A DNA stretch of 64,000 nt from Panopea generosa (taxonomy: Eukaryota; Mollusca; Bivalvia; Adapedonta; Hiatellidae). Positions 30,401-45,400 of the stretch are shown here, piece by piece; position 1 is the first letter of the stretch; the number at the start of each line of letters is the position of its first letter. The notes below the pieces were generated by a model, which was given only the letters and a program-made list of their open reading frames with translations, did not search any database and was not told the DNA's origin. The stretch lies in NCBI GenBank assembly GCA_029582155.1, contig CM055899.1:81809556-81873555 (forward strand), written 5' to 3'. Position numbers and translations under genes: made by a program.

Positions 30401-33400
30401 GTATTTAATAATATCAAGGTTATCCATTTCATGTCTAAAATAACCCATTGTTTTCATGTTTTATCAAAACCACTCAATACCGTGTTCCAACAAATATAAA
30501 ACTACATTTTAACACTTACACCTGTAATTAAACACAATTTGAAGAACTAACACCATGTAAAACAAACAATGTGCCCTCAAAACATTTTTGTTTAAAGTAT
30601 GAACACTGGTTAAATATATTTCCATGTTTGAACATAAAGTATGCATTCTTCCAAAGCTCTGTTTCCATGTAAGCCTACAAAGCTCTGTTCAATATTATAC
30701 ACAGGATTGAATCACAAAGCCCAAAGTAATATGCGTAAAAGAGTTCCATGAAAACTATGCTCTAATAATAGTATGATTATAGCCTTTCTTTTGGGAGGGC
30801 TATCTGCATGGCACACGTGTTTGATAACATTTACATTCACTCCACAAATTATTCTAAAAGTCTTCTTTTTTATTATTTAAACCACAGAGTTTATCAAGAA
30901 ATTGATCAATAACCATGAACATTTTTATATGAACACTTCTAATACTGCATTTTTTTACTACTTTAAATCAAAGCCAAAAAGTCTGCTACTTTAATTCAAA
31001 GTAAAAAAGTCTGCTACTTTAATTCAAAATCAAGAAGTCTGCTACTTTAATTCAAAGTAAAGAAGTCTGCTTCTTTAATTCAAAGTAAAGAAGTCTGCTA
31101 TGTTAATTCAAAGTTGAAAAGTCTGCTACTTTAATTCAAAGTCAAGAAGTCTGCTACTCTAATTCAAAGTCAAGAAGTATGTTACTTAAATTCAAAGTCA
31201 AGAAGTCTGCTACTCTAATTCAAAGTAAAGAAGTCTGCTACTTTAATTCAAAGACAAGAAGTCTGCTACTTTAATTCAAAGTCAAGAATTCTGCTACTTT
31301 AATCCAAAGTAAAAAAAGTCTGCTACTACAAAGTCAAGAAATCTGCTACTTTAATTCAAAGTTAAGAAGTCTGCTACTTTAATTCAAAGTCAAAAGTCTG
31401 CTACTTTAATTCAAAGTCAATGTCAATAAATCTGCTATTCTAATTCAAAGGCAAGAGGTCTGCTACTTTAATTCAAAGTCAAAAAGTCTGCTTCTTTAAT
31501 TCAAAGTCAAAAGTCTGCTACTCTAATTCAAAGTCAAGAAGTCTGCTACTTTAATTCTTATTAAACAAGAAATGTCACTGTTAAGTTTCACATGCCCCCA
31601 CACATATCATGATGTTATGTTGATCATTGTAGCAAGTATCATTAAAATTCATCTATGTATGACAAAGTTAAAGGCCAGAAACGAAATCTCACATAAACTC
31701 AAAGTGTTGTCAAACAAACTGAAATTGTGACCTTGACCTTTGAGGTACGGGTGTGGGTCTTACTCGCAAACGTCATCATGTTCTGTTGATCATTTGTTGC
31801 AAGTATCAACAAAATCCATCTATGCATGACAAAGTTACAGGCCGGAAATGAAATACCTGACAGGAAGGACGGACGGACAGACAGACAGGACGCTGCGAAT
31901 TACTATATGCCACCCAAAAAAATTTTCGGGGGCATAAAAGTCTGCTACTTTAATTCAAAGTTAAAAGTCTGCTAGTTTAATTCAAAGTCAAAAAGTCTGC
32001 TACTTGCTACTTTAATTCAAAGTCAAAAAGTCTGCTACTTTAATTCAAAGTCAAGAAGTCTGCTACTTTAATTCAAAGTAAAAAAAGTCTGCTACTTTAA
32101 TTCAAAGTCAGGTTAGTGACTAGAGGGTCTACCTCAGCCTTGTAAGAAATCTCTACCCTGGTACAGTCCAGACAGTGTGACAAATGTTATTAATTTATAT
32201 TTTATTCAAATAACCTGAAAACTTTTGCTTCTAGAAAAGGCATGAACTATGTGTGTATAATTCAAAGCTTGTCCTCCAAGTGCTTTGTGCATTTAGGCAT
32301 ATGGTACTTTCTTTTTACATGAACAAATGAAAAATGATTAAGGCAAATTCACAGCAAGCTAGTGACCTCTTCCCCAATGGCAACCAGTACCAGATCACCA
32401 TGGATACCTCATCATAATCACTGTTGCTATGGTTTCTGCTAGAGTGTCCCCCAGAATGGAACAGATGTCCGTAAGACTTGAGGCTTGAAGTGACCTTCAC
32501 AGGAATTTTAGACACAAACCCCTGCAGGCTAGAGGTAGAGTTGCTCCTCCCAAAACTGTCATTGGAATTCATGCTGGTGTTTGAACTATTTCTTCTATGG
32601 CTTTCTGGTGAATTGTGACCTTGACTTTTGACCCTTGATTGTGTGTCATGATGACCTTGTTGAGAGGTGTTTGGAGTAATAGTGAACACACTATCATTAT
32701 CTTTATCACTGTCTCTGTGTTCATGGAAGCTCAGTGGACGAGGTCTTGTAAGCTATGTATGTACAGTGTATCAATCAAACCATCAACATTTATAGGAGTG
32801 GGATAAAACATTTATAGGAGTGGGATAAACATTTATATTTTATTCCATTTGACCAAGTATAATTCAAGCATACAACATGATTACAATTAATAGTGCTACA
32901 ATTAATAGTGCTATAATACTGTCAACACCAGCTGTATTAAGGCACTTCCCAAATAATGAATGAATGAATAGGGCTTTTACAGCGTACCAACACATTATAG
33001 GTTATTCGACGCCAACAGGAAGGAAAATTCCAGGTTCACTCTACATGTACAAAAAAACAAATTAACATATAGATTTAAAAAAATACACCAACAAATGAAT
33101 ATGCAGAATGAACCTAGAACCTTGATACCGGCAGAACTGCAGAGTTTCAGCAAATTCTATTGTATTACTCAAATTGTCGCTTCTTATGACATGTATGAGC
33201 CACAGTGGTCCTAACTTCCCAAATAAAGAAATAAGACTAATGTACACAAAAAAACCCCAACATTTCAAGAGGTTGTATTGAAAAGGACTTCACTTCCTGA
33301 TTAGGCCTATGTGCCCAGTTTAGGCTAAAAAGTGATATTAGAACCTTCAAGTTAATTTCAAACTAAATTTTATTTTTAAAAAATTATATAAATGTTTCCA

Positions 33401-36400
33401 GATATGCTGACTTTAAAACGACAAATTTAATTCAAATAAGTATTAGTCCTTTGTTCTATTAACTGCTACTACTGGTACATCTCTGTAGGGGAATTATGTA
33501 TCTATGAATGTGTTTTTAAAATGTACATTAACGCCTCTATTTTCATTATGTCAAGAAAGTACATGTACAACATAAAGATTCATTTGGGAAGCATATGTTA
33601 AATGTGTTTGAAAAAGAAAAGAAAAAGGTTTATGTATGTATTTAATTATAAATATATAATTATTCTTTTCCCAGATATGAAAAAATCTTCAGCACTTTTT
33701 TTTCTCAAAATTATGGTTACCTTGTTTATTCATGAGGTAAATAAAATGTTTATACCGTATACTCTCGAATAAAATGCCCCCCCCCCCCACCCCCCCCCCC
33801 CCCCCCAAACACCCTGGGCGTATGCATTTTGCAAAAAAAGGGAATTTTTATTTTGGGCTGAGAAATCAAAATTTAAACTTTATACAAAATGCCATAAAAT
33901 GTTCTGCTTGTAATGAAGCATATTTCAACTTTAACATGTTTGAAACTGGACTTGAAACTTATATGTTTTGGCATTAACGTTGCAGTACTTCTTTTCTACG
34001 TGTTTCCACACATTTAAAAATATCATATCGACTATTTAGTCTGCTTTTGCTGTTATTTCATTATGCTCAAATAATGTGTAAAATTAAAATCATTCTTCAC
34101 ATGTTCATGATTGTGTCATCATGATTGGTGACACAACTTCTAAAATCAAAATTATAAAAGTGGCTGGGAAAAAGGGAAAGCATCATTAAAGCAAATGTTT
34201 AAGAGAAATCAAAATGTTGGGATAGAAAGTGTTTTGTGAGTTTCAAGCTGGAGTGTGTTTCTTGGAGTTTATGTGATCTTTAATTTGGATAAGAACATTT
34301 TTTATTAGGATTAACAGCTTCCATTGTGGTAAGCATTAATTTTTTCATGAAGTGTGGGAAGGGGAGCAGCTTATTTGGAGGTATACAATATTAAATTTTG
34401 ATGTTTAATACATGTAATATGTACCTTATGTTAGTGGTTTTAAAATGGTGAAATAGGAGAGTTACTGATGGCACAGCACATCTTTATTCTATATACATCT
34501 GTTTAACGTACAACTGATGGATTTGGGAATTTTATTTAAGTTGCATTTAAGGATATCAACACTGTGAAATGACAAACCAGTAGAAGTTTAAAGATGACTA
34601 CCAAGACATGTCAAAGGGAGGTAACTCAGATGTCTCAATATGAATTACACATATTGCTCATTTTCCAACAACATTTACCTCCCTTTGAAGTCTTTATATG
34701 ATTAAACTTTAGTATTTGTTTGTTTCTATCTGGAATAATATCCCCATGCAGAGGAGACTATGTTACTGACAAAATCTCTATAAACACAGGGTATCACAGA
34801 CACCAGGTATTGCAACCAGTCATAGCAACCAACTCCAAAGGCATGAAAATAAAGAACAGAAAATGTGTCTCAACATGACAAAATTAACAGAAATGATCAT
34901 TCTTCTCATTACTGATGACTGAACTTGAACTCAGAACATGACATCATTCAAATATGATTATAATTTTAGGTGGCAGTAACTATTTGCATTATACAGTCAA
35001 ACCTGCGTAAGCGACCACCTCTATTAAGCAGCCACTTGTCTTAAGCAGCCACATTTGTTATTTCCCATTTCAATGCTTTAAGAGCAAATTAACTTGTTTA
35101 AAGCAACAACCTGTATTTTGTTCCTTCCCTTAACATGGCTGCTTAAGTCAGGTTTGGACTGTAGATCATTATGTTATAAAATATAATTTCCAACCTAAAA
35201 TTGGGTTGGTAAGTGCGAGGTCTTTCACTGAACATCATTAAAACTTCAAAATGGAAGAATTACTGACTTCACTTCATTTTCTTACAATAGTCATTGATAA
35301 CATTCATATTCACAAGATAGCAATAGGAAAAGAAATATTTTGTAATGTAAATGATCGCAAATTTTCTACAGAAAAGAATGTCAGAACGCCACCACAGTTT
35401 ATTGTTTGTTACAGCTGGTTGGATCAATACCTGGAGTAAGTTTACACTTGGCTGGGACTTCTATATGGGGAAGGTTCTCATGTTTCATTGGTAAATAACT
35501 TAATAACACAAATAACAAACACCAAATTATACATGATAATTGAGATCACTTTTTCATTTCATTGTGCACTTTTCCTACAGATATAAATTTTCAGCTTTCG
35601 AAATAATTTTTTTACCAATTCTTTGTTTTTTTTGTTGGCTGTGAAAAAACAATATTTATGTAATTTAGAAATGAACACAAAAATCAACCATATTTCATGT
35701 TATATATGGCACATCCAGTTTGATTGCTGGAGCAAGACCTCAGAATGAATCTGAGCAGAAACCACCATCATTCTGCAAGTAACTAGCAAACTTCACATAT
35801 GAAGTTTTTTAGTTGAGCTGGGCTTGAATCCATAACCTCCACAGTGAGAGGTAAATGATCATGAGACAGTGCAGTAGATCACAGCCATTCAACCAAAAAT
35901 ATTATGTAATTATTATTTGATGTATGTCTTGAATGTATGTATACCTTTGCAGAGCAAAGAGCTTGGTTATATACATCTTGATATGGAGCTAACAACACGA
36001 GATTCCATTCACCATACAGAAGTACCATGATAATAAAAACAACTAAAATGGAAAATGTCAAACAGGAAAATCTACAATTGGGAAGGAAAATAGAAAATGG
36101 ACAATTGCTCACTGGCATACTAGTAGTTGAGTTAGGCTGAAAACAAACAAAAATTAAGAATAATAGAGATGTATGTGATTTTTCTGGGGGTTTTTTTCCG
36201 TACAAATACGAGATTAAAAATAAAAGTAATATTTCATCTGATTAGAATATGGCATCTAAGTGAATAGTTAAAGTAAAGAAACCAAACTATTTTATATGAT
36301 AACTCTATAAAGCAAATTCATAACAAAAATGCAGAGAAAGAGTAGTGCTTATACAGCATGCTATTGAAATAATGAAACTCACACAACTTTTTCATAAGGT

Positions 36401-39400
36401 AAAAACTGTTTTAAATTTCACACAGCCCTTGGTATAAACAGGACTAATTTTCATTAAAGTTTGTTGTTTTGGCGTCTCACAACTGCTTGATACAATATTC
36501 TAAGTACTGTCACATGGGGAACACCAGTTCTAGAACTATTCTCAAAATGTTAAGAGGAAACTGAGGAAGCTTCGAATATCGTTTTTTATCAAGTCTTTGA
36601 TATTGGTATGACCTGTCTAGGGATCAAACCCACGACTTACTGCATGCAAGGCAGATGATCCACAACTAGATCACCACTGCAGATGTTGAAATTTTAGTAA
36701 CCATATATCAAAATTTATATTAAATATCATATCAAAAAATATTAGTCAGTACAAATTACTCATGACCCCTGGATTGATAGTCAGACATGCTACCGAATGA
36801 GCTAACTGAGCCTGGTAACATTTAAAAGAAGACGGAGGCAAGACAGTTGCAAAATGAGATTTCACTCAGGCTGTTTTCATCAAAATACCAGGAACACAAA
36901 TTTGATTTCAAATTCATTTTTATTGCATTTGAGCACTCTTCAATTTCCTTCAAAATACTTGGAAAAATTATATGAATTGTAGTGTGTATTTTACATGAAC
37001 GAAACAAACACGTACAAACTTTGCTATGATGTTATTTACATAAATCTCATTTCATTTTATATTTATTTTCTGAAGAAAAAAAATTTGGCGAAGTATTTGA
37101 ATAATCAGCCTTTATGATGGATAAAGTTCATGACAATAATAGATTTGATATTCATGTATGCAGATGAAGCTACTATGCTTGCGCATGTATGTTACAGTAT
37201 TGACTAACAACTACGGACATCTATCTGCCACAAGCATCAACTGAGAAGAGAAGTTGTCGTTATATTTATACCTGATATACCTGGTCAATAACATACAATA
37301 TCATCTCATAAATTGTTTGAAAATACATTAACTTTCTATTGATAAAATGATGAATAACGAAGAAAGGAAATAAATCTGAACAATTACATCACTATTATTT
37401 ATCAAATGATGTTGATATAAAAGTGTTTTTTTATAATAAATCTGAGAGATCTGCAGTAATATTAATATGTGTATCAATTTGTGTAGTTTGAAGTCATGGC
37501 ACTTCACACATTTGTTTTTTGTATTTTTGTTGTTGCTATACCAGTTACAATTAAAACTTGGATATTCAAAAGGAATATTGACATTAAAGAGGGGCGGTAG
37601 TGTAATGGATAGAGTGTTGGGTGCTCATGCCAGAGGTTGCGGGTTTGATCCCCATCTCGACCTGATGCCTCTTGTAACACAAAACTCAGTACTGGTTCTA
37701 TCCTGGAAGCGGACTCGAGAGCGGTTCATATAAGCTCTGAACTTTCATTGCAATCAAGCTCAAATAAATTAGCAAAACTAAATACTGACATTTGAACATC
37801 AACATCATAAAATGGTTCAGATACCCAGACAAATACATTCTGGTATACACATATCATAAATTCCTATACTTTAATGAATTTTAATTTTGTTTAAATCATG
37901 TGTCAGTGCAGATCATGCATAAAAAAAGGATGAAGTTAATCTTAATCAAATAAATAATATAACAAGCTCGATAAAAACAAGCAATATGTTGTCATGACAA
38001 CCCTTGAACATGCAGAGGTGTACTCACCATTGATTGTTGAGAGGGTTTCTCTATTAGTGAAACCATAGCAGCAGGACTCGATGTCACAAACTCAAAGTCA
38101 CAATCTATATTTTCCTGAAATATGCAGAAAGTATAATCAGGTTGTTAAATACGGTATTTAATATTGAGATAATAATGCCACCTTATTATTGTTTTTATTT
38201 ACTAGAGACCATAAAAGAGTTTGCTATACATTTTGGAAAAAAAAAATTAAACTGGGAAAACACTTAGTTGTTTTTCATTTATGAGAAGGTACAATGCAGT
38301 TCAAATGGATACATCGGTATTTTTATGTATTAAACAGGGACGTAACTGCATACTTTGGTTAAAGATTTAATTTTGATTTTGTTTAACAAAACAATAATTT
38401 GGGTTGGGGTGGGAGGTGGAAGTGACCTTTAATAGTTATTTTACTATAAACGCAACACAACTGGCAGACAAGGCAGACAAGGCTACTATATACTGACAGT
38501 GACTATTACCATATCAGTCTGATTTTCTATGACAGGTTCATACATGCGTACCTGACTATATCTATCCTGTGGAGTGGTAAACACAAGGTCATGGAAGAGA
38601 AGCTGCAGTTTTTCCTGCGTATAGTTGTGACACAAATCTTCGAAGCTGGCCCCGGACTGTCTACCGCATGTGTTAGGATTCTGAAAACCTGGAGTGTCCA
38701 CTACCGTTATAGACGCAGCAGAGCGATACGTTGATGACAGAGATCTGTAAGGGAACATGTTTTTTATATATAAATCTTTATCACCGCAAACCAACAATGT
38801 AAGCAATCTACAAGGGAACTTCTGAATGAAAGGTACTTTGTTTATGAGAGAGAATTTAAAAATTACTACTTACAATGGGGAAAGTTGCATGGTTTTTACA
38901 AGTCACTTATTATGACACACTGGAAGACTTAGGATCAGAATACAGGAGAAAAATAAAAAGTGCACCAACCATTCTCAAAGGTCAACAACCTTAACCGCTT
39001 CTTAACAATATTAATGTTAGGTATCAAACAAGGATTAAGAAGAAACATATAAATACATTAAGTGAGACGATGCTAATGGATAGATTATAGTCATGGGTTC
39101 AATCCTAGAGTTGATCTAATAACAATCTCCAAAAACACATCAAGTTCTATGCAGGAAAGACTTTTAGAAAAGCTCTAAAATTACTCTTATAGCAGTCACG
39201 TTGTATTATATAAAGAAGTTATATCTTATGTTTCTCCTATATCAAATATCCTGTATCAACACTTACAATTGTGTATAATATTTTACATTTATGGGAAATA
39301 CCCAGAAACAATCTAAGTTGTAAATATGTATATCAATTTCAGTGGCAGCTACAATGAAAGTCAATACAAGATGGAGAATGTTTATTCTTTAAAGCAAAGA

Positions 39401-42400
39401 AATTAAGAATGTATAATATTTTAAGGCAGAGAATGTTAAGGCTTTAAATCCCTATATTTTTACAATGGATACAAATGAATCTTGAAAAACATACCTGTTA
39501 ATCAAGGAAACGATAGCATTAAACACATCAGAGTATAGACCGATAACGAAACCCTCCAGGGCCTCCATGGCTGAGGTATGAGCCTCCGCGTTCTTATCTC
39601 CTGGTCCGCTCCTCCGTGTCAGTGTGGCGGTACCAGATGATGAGAATATGTTCCTGGCTAACTCTTCCACAGATATACCAAGAAGATTGGCAGCACGCTG
39701 GGCACCAGCAGGTCGTGCAAACTGACCTTTGTTGTTGTTACCTGGAGATTTATGAAAAATGGGTAATATGAAACTATTGTAATGGTTTGTTTTAACAACA
39801 ACAACAACAAGGAGCGAATATTATAATATTTATATGAATCAGTTTCACAATCTCAGTAATATTTACTTTTTAACTCTTTTTGACAGAACAACTTTTGTAA
39901 AAAAATAGTACAAATTAATCGATTAACAACATTGAAATCTGTATTGTTTTTTTAAATGAGATTTAATGTTTTATGAACATATTACAGGCATCCAGTTAAA
40001 TTGGTAGAGGTACAACTCAGAATCAGTAGAAACTCCATTGCTTTGCAAGTAACTGACAAACATCCATAATTGTAAACAAGTATGAAATTAAGGTTTCTTA
40101 AAACTGAGGCACTGTTTTTTTATGAAAATATACAAATATAACTGACAGTATGTGAACTTGCAGCAAAAATCTTTTCAATGATTGATATATCTTTAATATT
40201 TTTTTTTATTATTACTTTTTTACAGATTAGTTTCAGCTACTCAGTGTTTAGAATGTGGTTAATTTTCAGTGCATTTGAAAAGTTTTGACCTCTGAACTTT
40301 ACCTTTTGAAGCTCCAGCTACACCTAGATGATAAATAGCTGCCAGGACGGTGCATATAGACTTGATCTCATCCTCTGTCATCTGTAGTGACTCCATAGCG
40401 CCGTATATTTTAGCCCAGTGCTGGATACCTCGCTGTTTGTCATCAGTCTATATAACAGATAAAACATAAATAAGTAAAGTTTATATTTAGGTGCCTTGAG
40501 CCACAACAGAAATGTAATTTCATCAAATACATTACTAGAGACAGTTTCTTTTTATATTACTGTTAATTATTAGTGAAGTTTCAATATCATATACAATCAT
40601 TATGTTAATAGGCATGTGACCACTCTCATCCAATGAAAAGGCAGGATACTTAGGAGGTGAAATAAAATTTCATCAAATATTTGTGACAGTTTCTGTTTAT
40701 ATCATTGTTAATTATTTCCTGAACAGTTTCAATATTACAGTTAATAACTATGTTAATAAGCATATTAGAAATCTTAATTGTAAGTTTTCAAACAAAACAG
40801 TGCTAAATTGAAAATACCATGTTAGTGCCTGATAGTCTAAAACTTACCAAGTGAGGAAAGAGAATTAAAAAACAAGCATGAACCTTGGTGAGTGATTAAT
40901 TTATTTCAAGCCCAACCTGATAAATTTTAGGTTATCAGGCACTTACTTACATGGTATTTTATTTATCATTTAATAAATTTTGTGTGTTTTATTAATTTTT
41001 ATTTAAAAACACACACAAAAAAACAGTTTTGTGTGTTGCTGCAAGATTAACCTTCCCTGCCAATAAAGCAAAGGTTTGCCTTACCCCGCTTTATTAAGTG
41101 GAATAATGAATGAAATGATATGATTCAGCACATGTTTACACACAAGTTGAAAAGTTTTCATACTGACACTGAAATACCAGTTCTTACCTTTTGTAATGGA
41201 GTCATGAACAGATTTGGATCGTTTAGGTTATTCAACTGTAATTCAGATCTGAAAACAAAAAAGTACAATTAAACACATTTCTATTCATCAATTTACAGCA
41301 TGTCAACACAAAGAAACAAGTCATCTTTTGCAAACAGAGTTAATGGAAGTGAAGCTGAACCAAAGTTCTGAAATTAAATGATTAAAAAAACATAATATAT
41401 AATATTCGTAAACATGGTAAAGAAATTAGTACATTAAAAGAAACATGCTAATTCCTAGAATTTTATCCAATTTTGTTTAAAAAAATTATTTTTTGTTTAC
41501 ATTTATTGAAATCTGACTAAAGTATACGATCTTCCTAAATGTAAGATATGATGACGACCTATTCAAATTCTTCCTCTAGAATAATTGGATTTCCAATATT
41601 CTATTTTTTTTATTTCAACCAATCACAATATGTGTTTCAACAGACGTTCGGCATAACCTTAAATATGGTGGATATTCTGTTCTTAAAAACATAGCTGGCG
41701 GAAAGGTCGTCTGAACATGACTTATGGGTCATTGTCAGACCCCACAAGGAAGCATTCTTGACGATATGACAAGTATAAACACGTGATAATCACACACGAT
41801 AATTGGAATCTCAGTGAAATAAAGATTTTTCATCTGTAAAAAATGACTTCTACTTTCGCTTTTAATACCTTGAAAGCAAGACTCCGATTGGCTGGCAGAA
41901 AGGTTGTCTGATCATGACCTTCTAAGCAACTTCATCAGATTCAATAGCGAGGCATTCTTGAGGATATAATTTTGATGAGATTGCATTTATGGAATCCCTA
42001 ATTTTATTTTTCCAATTGTGAAAAAAAAAAAAATTCACCTACTTCCTCAAAGAAAACAAAATTATACAATGCAACATCATTTTTAGTAGTGCGTCTGTAG
42101 TGAGTCCGTAGTGCATCTGACTATCAATTCAGGGGTCATGAGTTGGAATCCCCGCCCAGCCAGTCTCTGTGATGATTGATACGACATTTGTTTCTCACAA
42201 CTGATGAAAGTGAGAAGTTATTAATTATGTGCAGAGATGGATGTGATAGAATACTTGTTAACCTTCCAGGATCCAAGGAAAGTATGGTTAGATCAACTGA
42301 CCATCTGTTAACTGTCTATTTTTTGAAAAACAAAAATTCTTGCATTAATACTGTGTATATTCACAAAAAGGATTATCCCATCTTTGCCCACTTCTTATAT

Positions 42401-45400
42401 ACCTGAGCTTAGAATCCACTCCAGCTAAGAGTTGATAGAAGATATGAAAGGTTGGTTCCCCTTCTGGTCTCCGTACAACACGTGTCTTCTCAAACAATAG
42501 CACCTGTATGGATGCAGACACAACTTGACCAGAATGATCGAAATCCAGGGTAGTTAGCTGTGCAAATCTACTGGCACTTGTGTTTAAAATGGTTCTACTG
42601 TTGCCAAATGCTTCCAACAGCACTGCCATGGAATTCAGCTTGTCAACTGTAAAATAAATGATGTAAAGTCTCCATTATTTTCTTCAAGATCACAAGCCTT
42701 TCAATGTACAAAAAATTACAATGAATCTCTCTGTTGTATATGTATATTAGTTAATAAACGTGTGCAGTTATTACCTTTACACTGTAGTCAATTATACGCT
42801 CTTTTTACAATATTTAACTTCCGTAGTCTAGTAAAGCTAGTTTAGATTATTTTACTTTGATTGTAAAACAAGTTATTACCATTAAGACTAAGTCACTGTT
42901 CAAAGTCTTCCTGGGTATACATACAGAACTTGTACTAAACCTATGCAGAAAAAGTGTCATGCTCACAGACACCACAGAAAGCCTTGGCTGAGAATCAAAC
43001 CAAGGACCCTCCTATCCTGGGTTTGATATTCTAGCACTGTACCACACACTCCACATTCAACTTCCATACAAGTTATGTTTAGACTATCATACATGTTTCA
43101 TCTACTGCATAAATGTACACCCAACTCGACTGAATTACACTTTTTTTAATTTCATGTCAATATTCACCATTTTTGGTCTTACTTCCAGCAATTCTCCATG
43201 GAATATTCTAAAAATAATTTCATTTCAAATGACAGCATCAAACCCAGGATGAAATGGTAGTAAGGTGTACCCCCTGCCATGACCATGTGCGGTGTCCTTG
43301 GGCCAGACACTTTATCTACTTTTGCTTGGTGCTCATTCTTCCCAGGAAGACTGTTGAGCAGTTTACCTGAGAGTATGTTATTTACAGATCCCGCGCTCAT
43401 GGTCAGATAATGGAGAATATGATGAACATTGTACGTCTTCCCACTACCACTTCTACCCATAAATACAATTGACTGGTCCTGACGAGAGTTTAACATCTCG
43501 CGGTAAGCTATCTGAGCAGACGCAAATATATGAGGCGGCATGTCCTCTTGCTTGCATCCCTTAAACATTTGTATCACCTGCAAAATAAATATTTTTTTAT
43601 CATGTAAACAGTCCCTTTTCATACAAACTTAGTCAAATAGAATTTATATCTGGAATCTATTTATAAGGATTCTTTTAGTGCAGTTAAAGGTATTCTCCTT
43701 ATTGAATGTACAACTTAATACAATATTTGGCAGCGCTGGAATTTTTCACACCATTTTCACTGTGTACATTAGATATTGATTATAAGGACCTATAAATGAT
43801 AAAAAGAAAGAGATTTTGTCCAAAAAACATAAAAAGGTACACAATTGCAAAGTGACATGGTAGTGGATAGGGTGTTGGTCACTCACGCCAGAGGTTTTAG
43901 GTTTGATACCCAGCTTGATCTGATGCCTCTTAACTACCAACACTCAGTCCTGGTTCGACCCAGGAAGTGGAATGGAATTGAGAGTGATTCATATAAGCTC
44001 TGATTTTAAGCTAAAACAAGAAAATATGGGTTTTGAACTGATGGATGCTCCCCCGAGTGAGTGTTTGACTCTGTACCATATGACAATGATATTGAAAGGG
44101 GGAAGTAACTGTGAGAATTATAAAGAGAAGTCAATATATTATTTTTTATTTCGTGATATAATACATTGTACAACATACTTTGAAAAAGGTCATTATGACC
44201 CGTAATCAAACATATCAGCAAATTGTTATTACAAATATACATTCAATGATGTATATAATTACTGATTTCATTATAAAGATTCAGTTGTTATCCTAGCAAG
44301 TTTCATAAAATTCCAACCTGAGGTTAGTGGAGAAATAGCGCAGACAAGAATTTGGTCACAGACTCCATTAAAGGGCCATAACTCCATGATAAATCATCAA
44401 ACTGGAACACAAAGACAATATGCGCATCTCCACTTGGTATTGATGCATCCTAGCATTAAGTTTCATAAAATTCCAACATAGGGTTGTAGAGAAATAGCGC
44501 AGACAAGAATTTGGTCTCAGAATCAAAGGGCCATAAATCCGTGAAAAATCATCAAACTGAAACACAAAGATAATATGCGCATCTCCACTTGGTAGTGATG
44601 CATCCTAGCAAGTCTCATAAAATTCCAACATGGGGTTGTAGAGAAATAGCGAGGACAAGAATTTGGTCTCAGAATCAAAGGGCCATAACTCTGTGAAAAA
44701 TCATCGAACTGGAACACAAAGATAATATGCGCATCTGCACTTGGTAATGATGCATCCTTGCAAGTTTCAAAAATTCCAACCAGAGGTTGTAGAGAAATAG
44801 CCCAGATAAGAACTTGGGGACGCAGGGACAGGATGAACGTACGGATGTAGTGGTGACTATATGCTTCCCCCCTTTAGGGGAGCATAAAAGTTGGTATAAA
44901 CTTACCAGTGCAAAATAGTTATATTTTCTTTTCAAAAATATTTTAGAAGGAACTTGCCCTGTAAAGATTTTGCTTTTTTATTGGGAAATTATAATTCATT
45001 AAAAAGATATTTCAAGGTGATAATAAATTATGCTACCATTGTAACTTAAATGTAAAATAATGTATCTAAAACAGACAACATTGTTACAGCAGTTTTACTT
45101 CAACATTTTTTTTTCTACCTATGATCATAGTCACATGAAAATGCACTCTAATTGGATTTTCTGATTTATATATATAGAATTTAAATGCATTAAATTGATG
45201 CAATTATACAAATCTCCATTATAAATGATTGATCGTCTATTAGACTGCGCTTTATCAATCACTCACTTGCAAAATTGCTTAGTTAACAATAACTGCAACT
45301 ACATGATTTTATACACTGGGATGGTCCAAAGTAAAATATGGTTAATTTATACCCCAACCAAACAAGTTAAAAGTCATGCCCTGGAAACTATGCTTCCATG

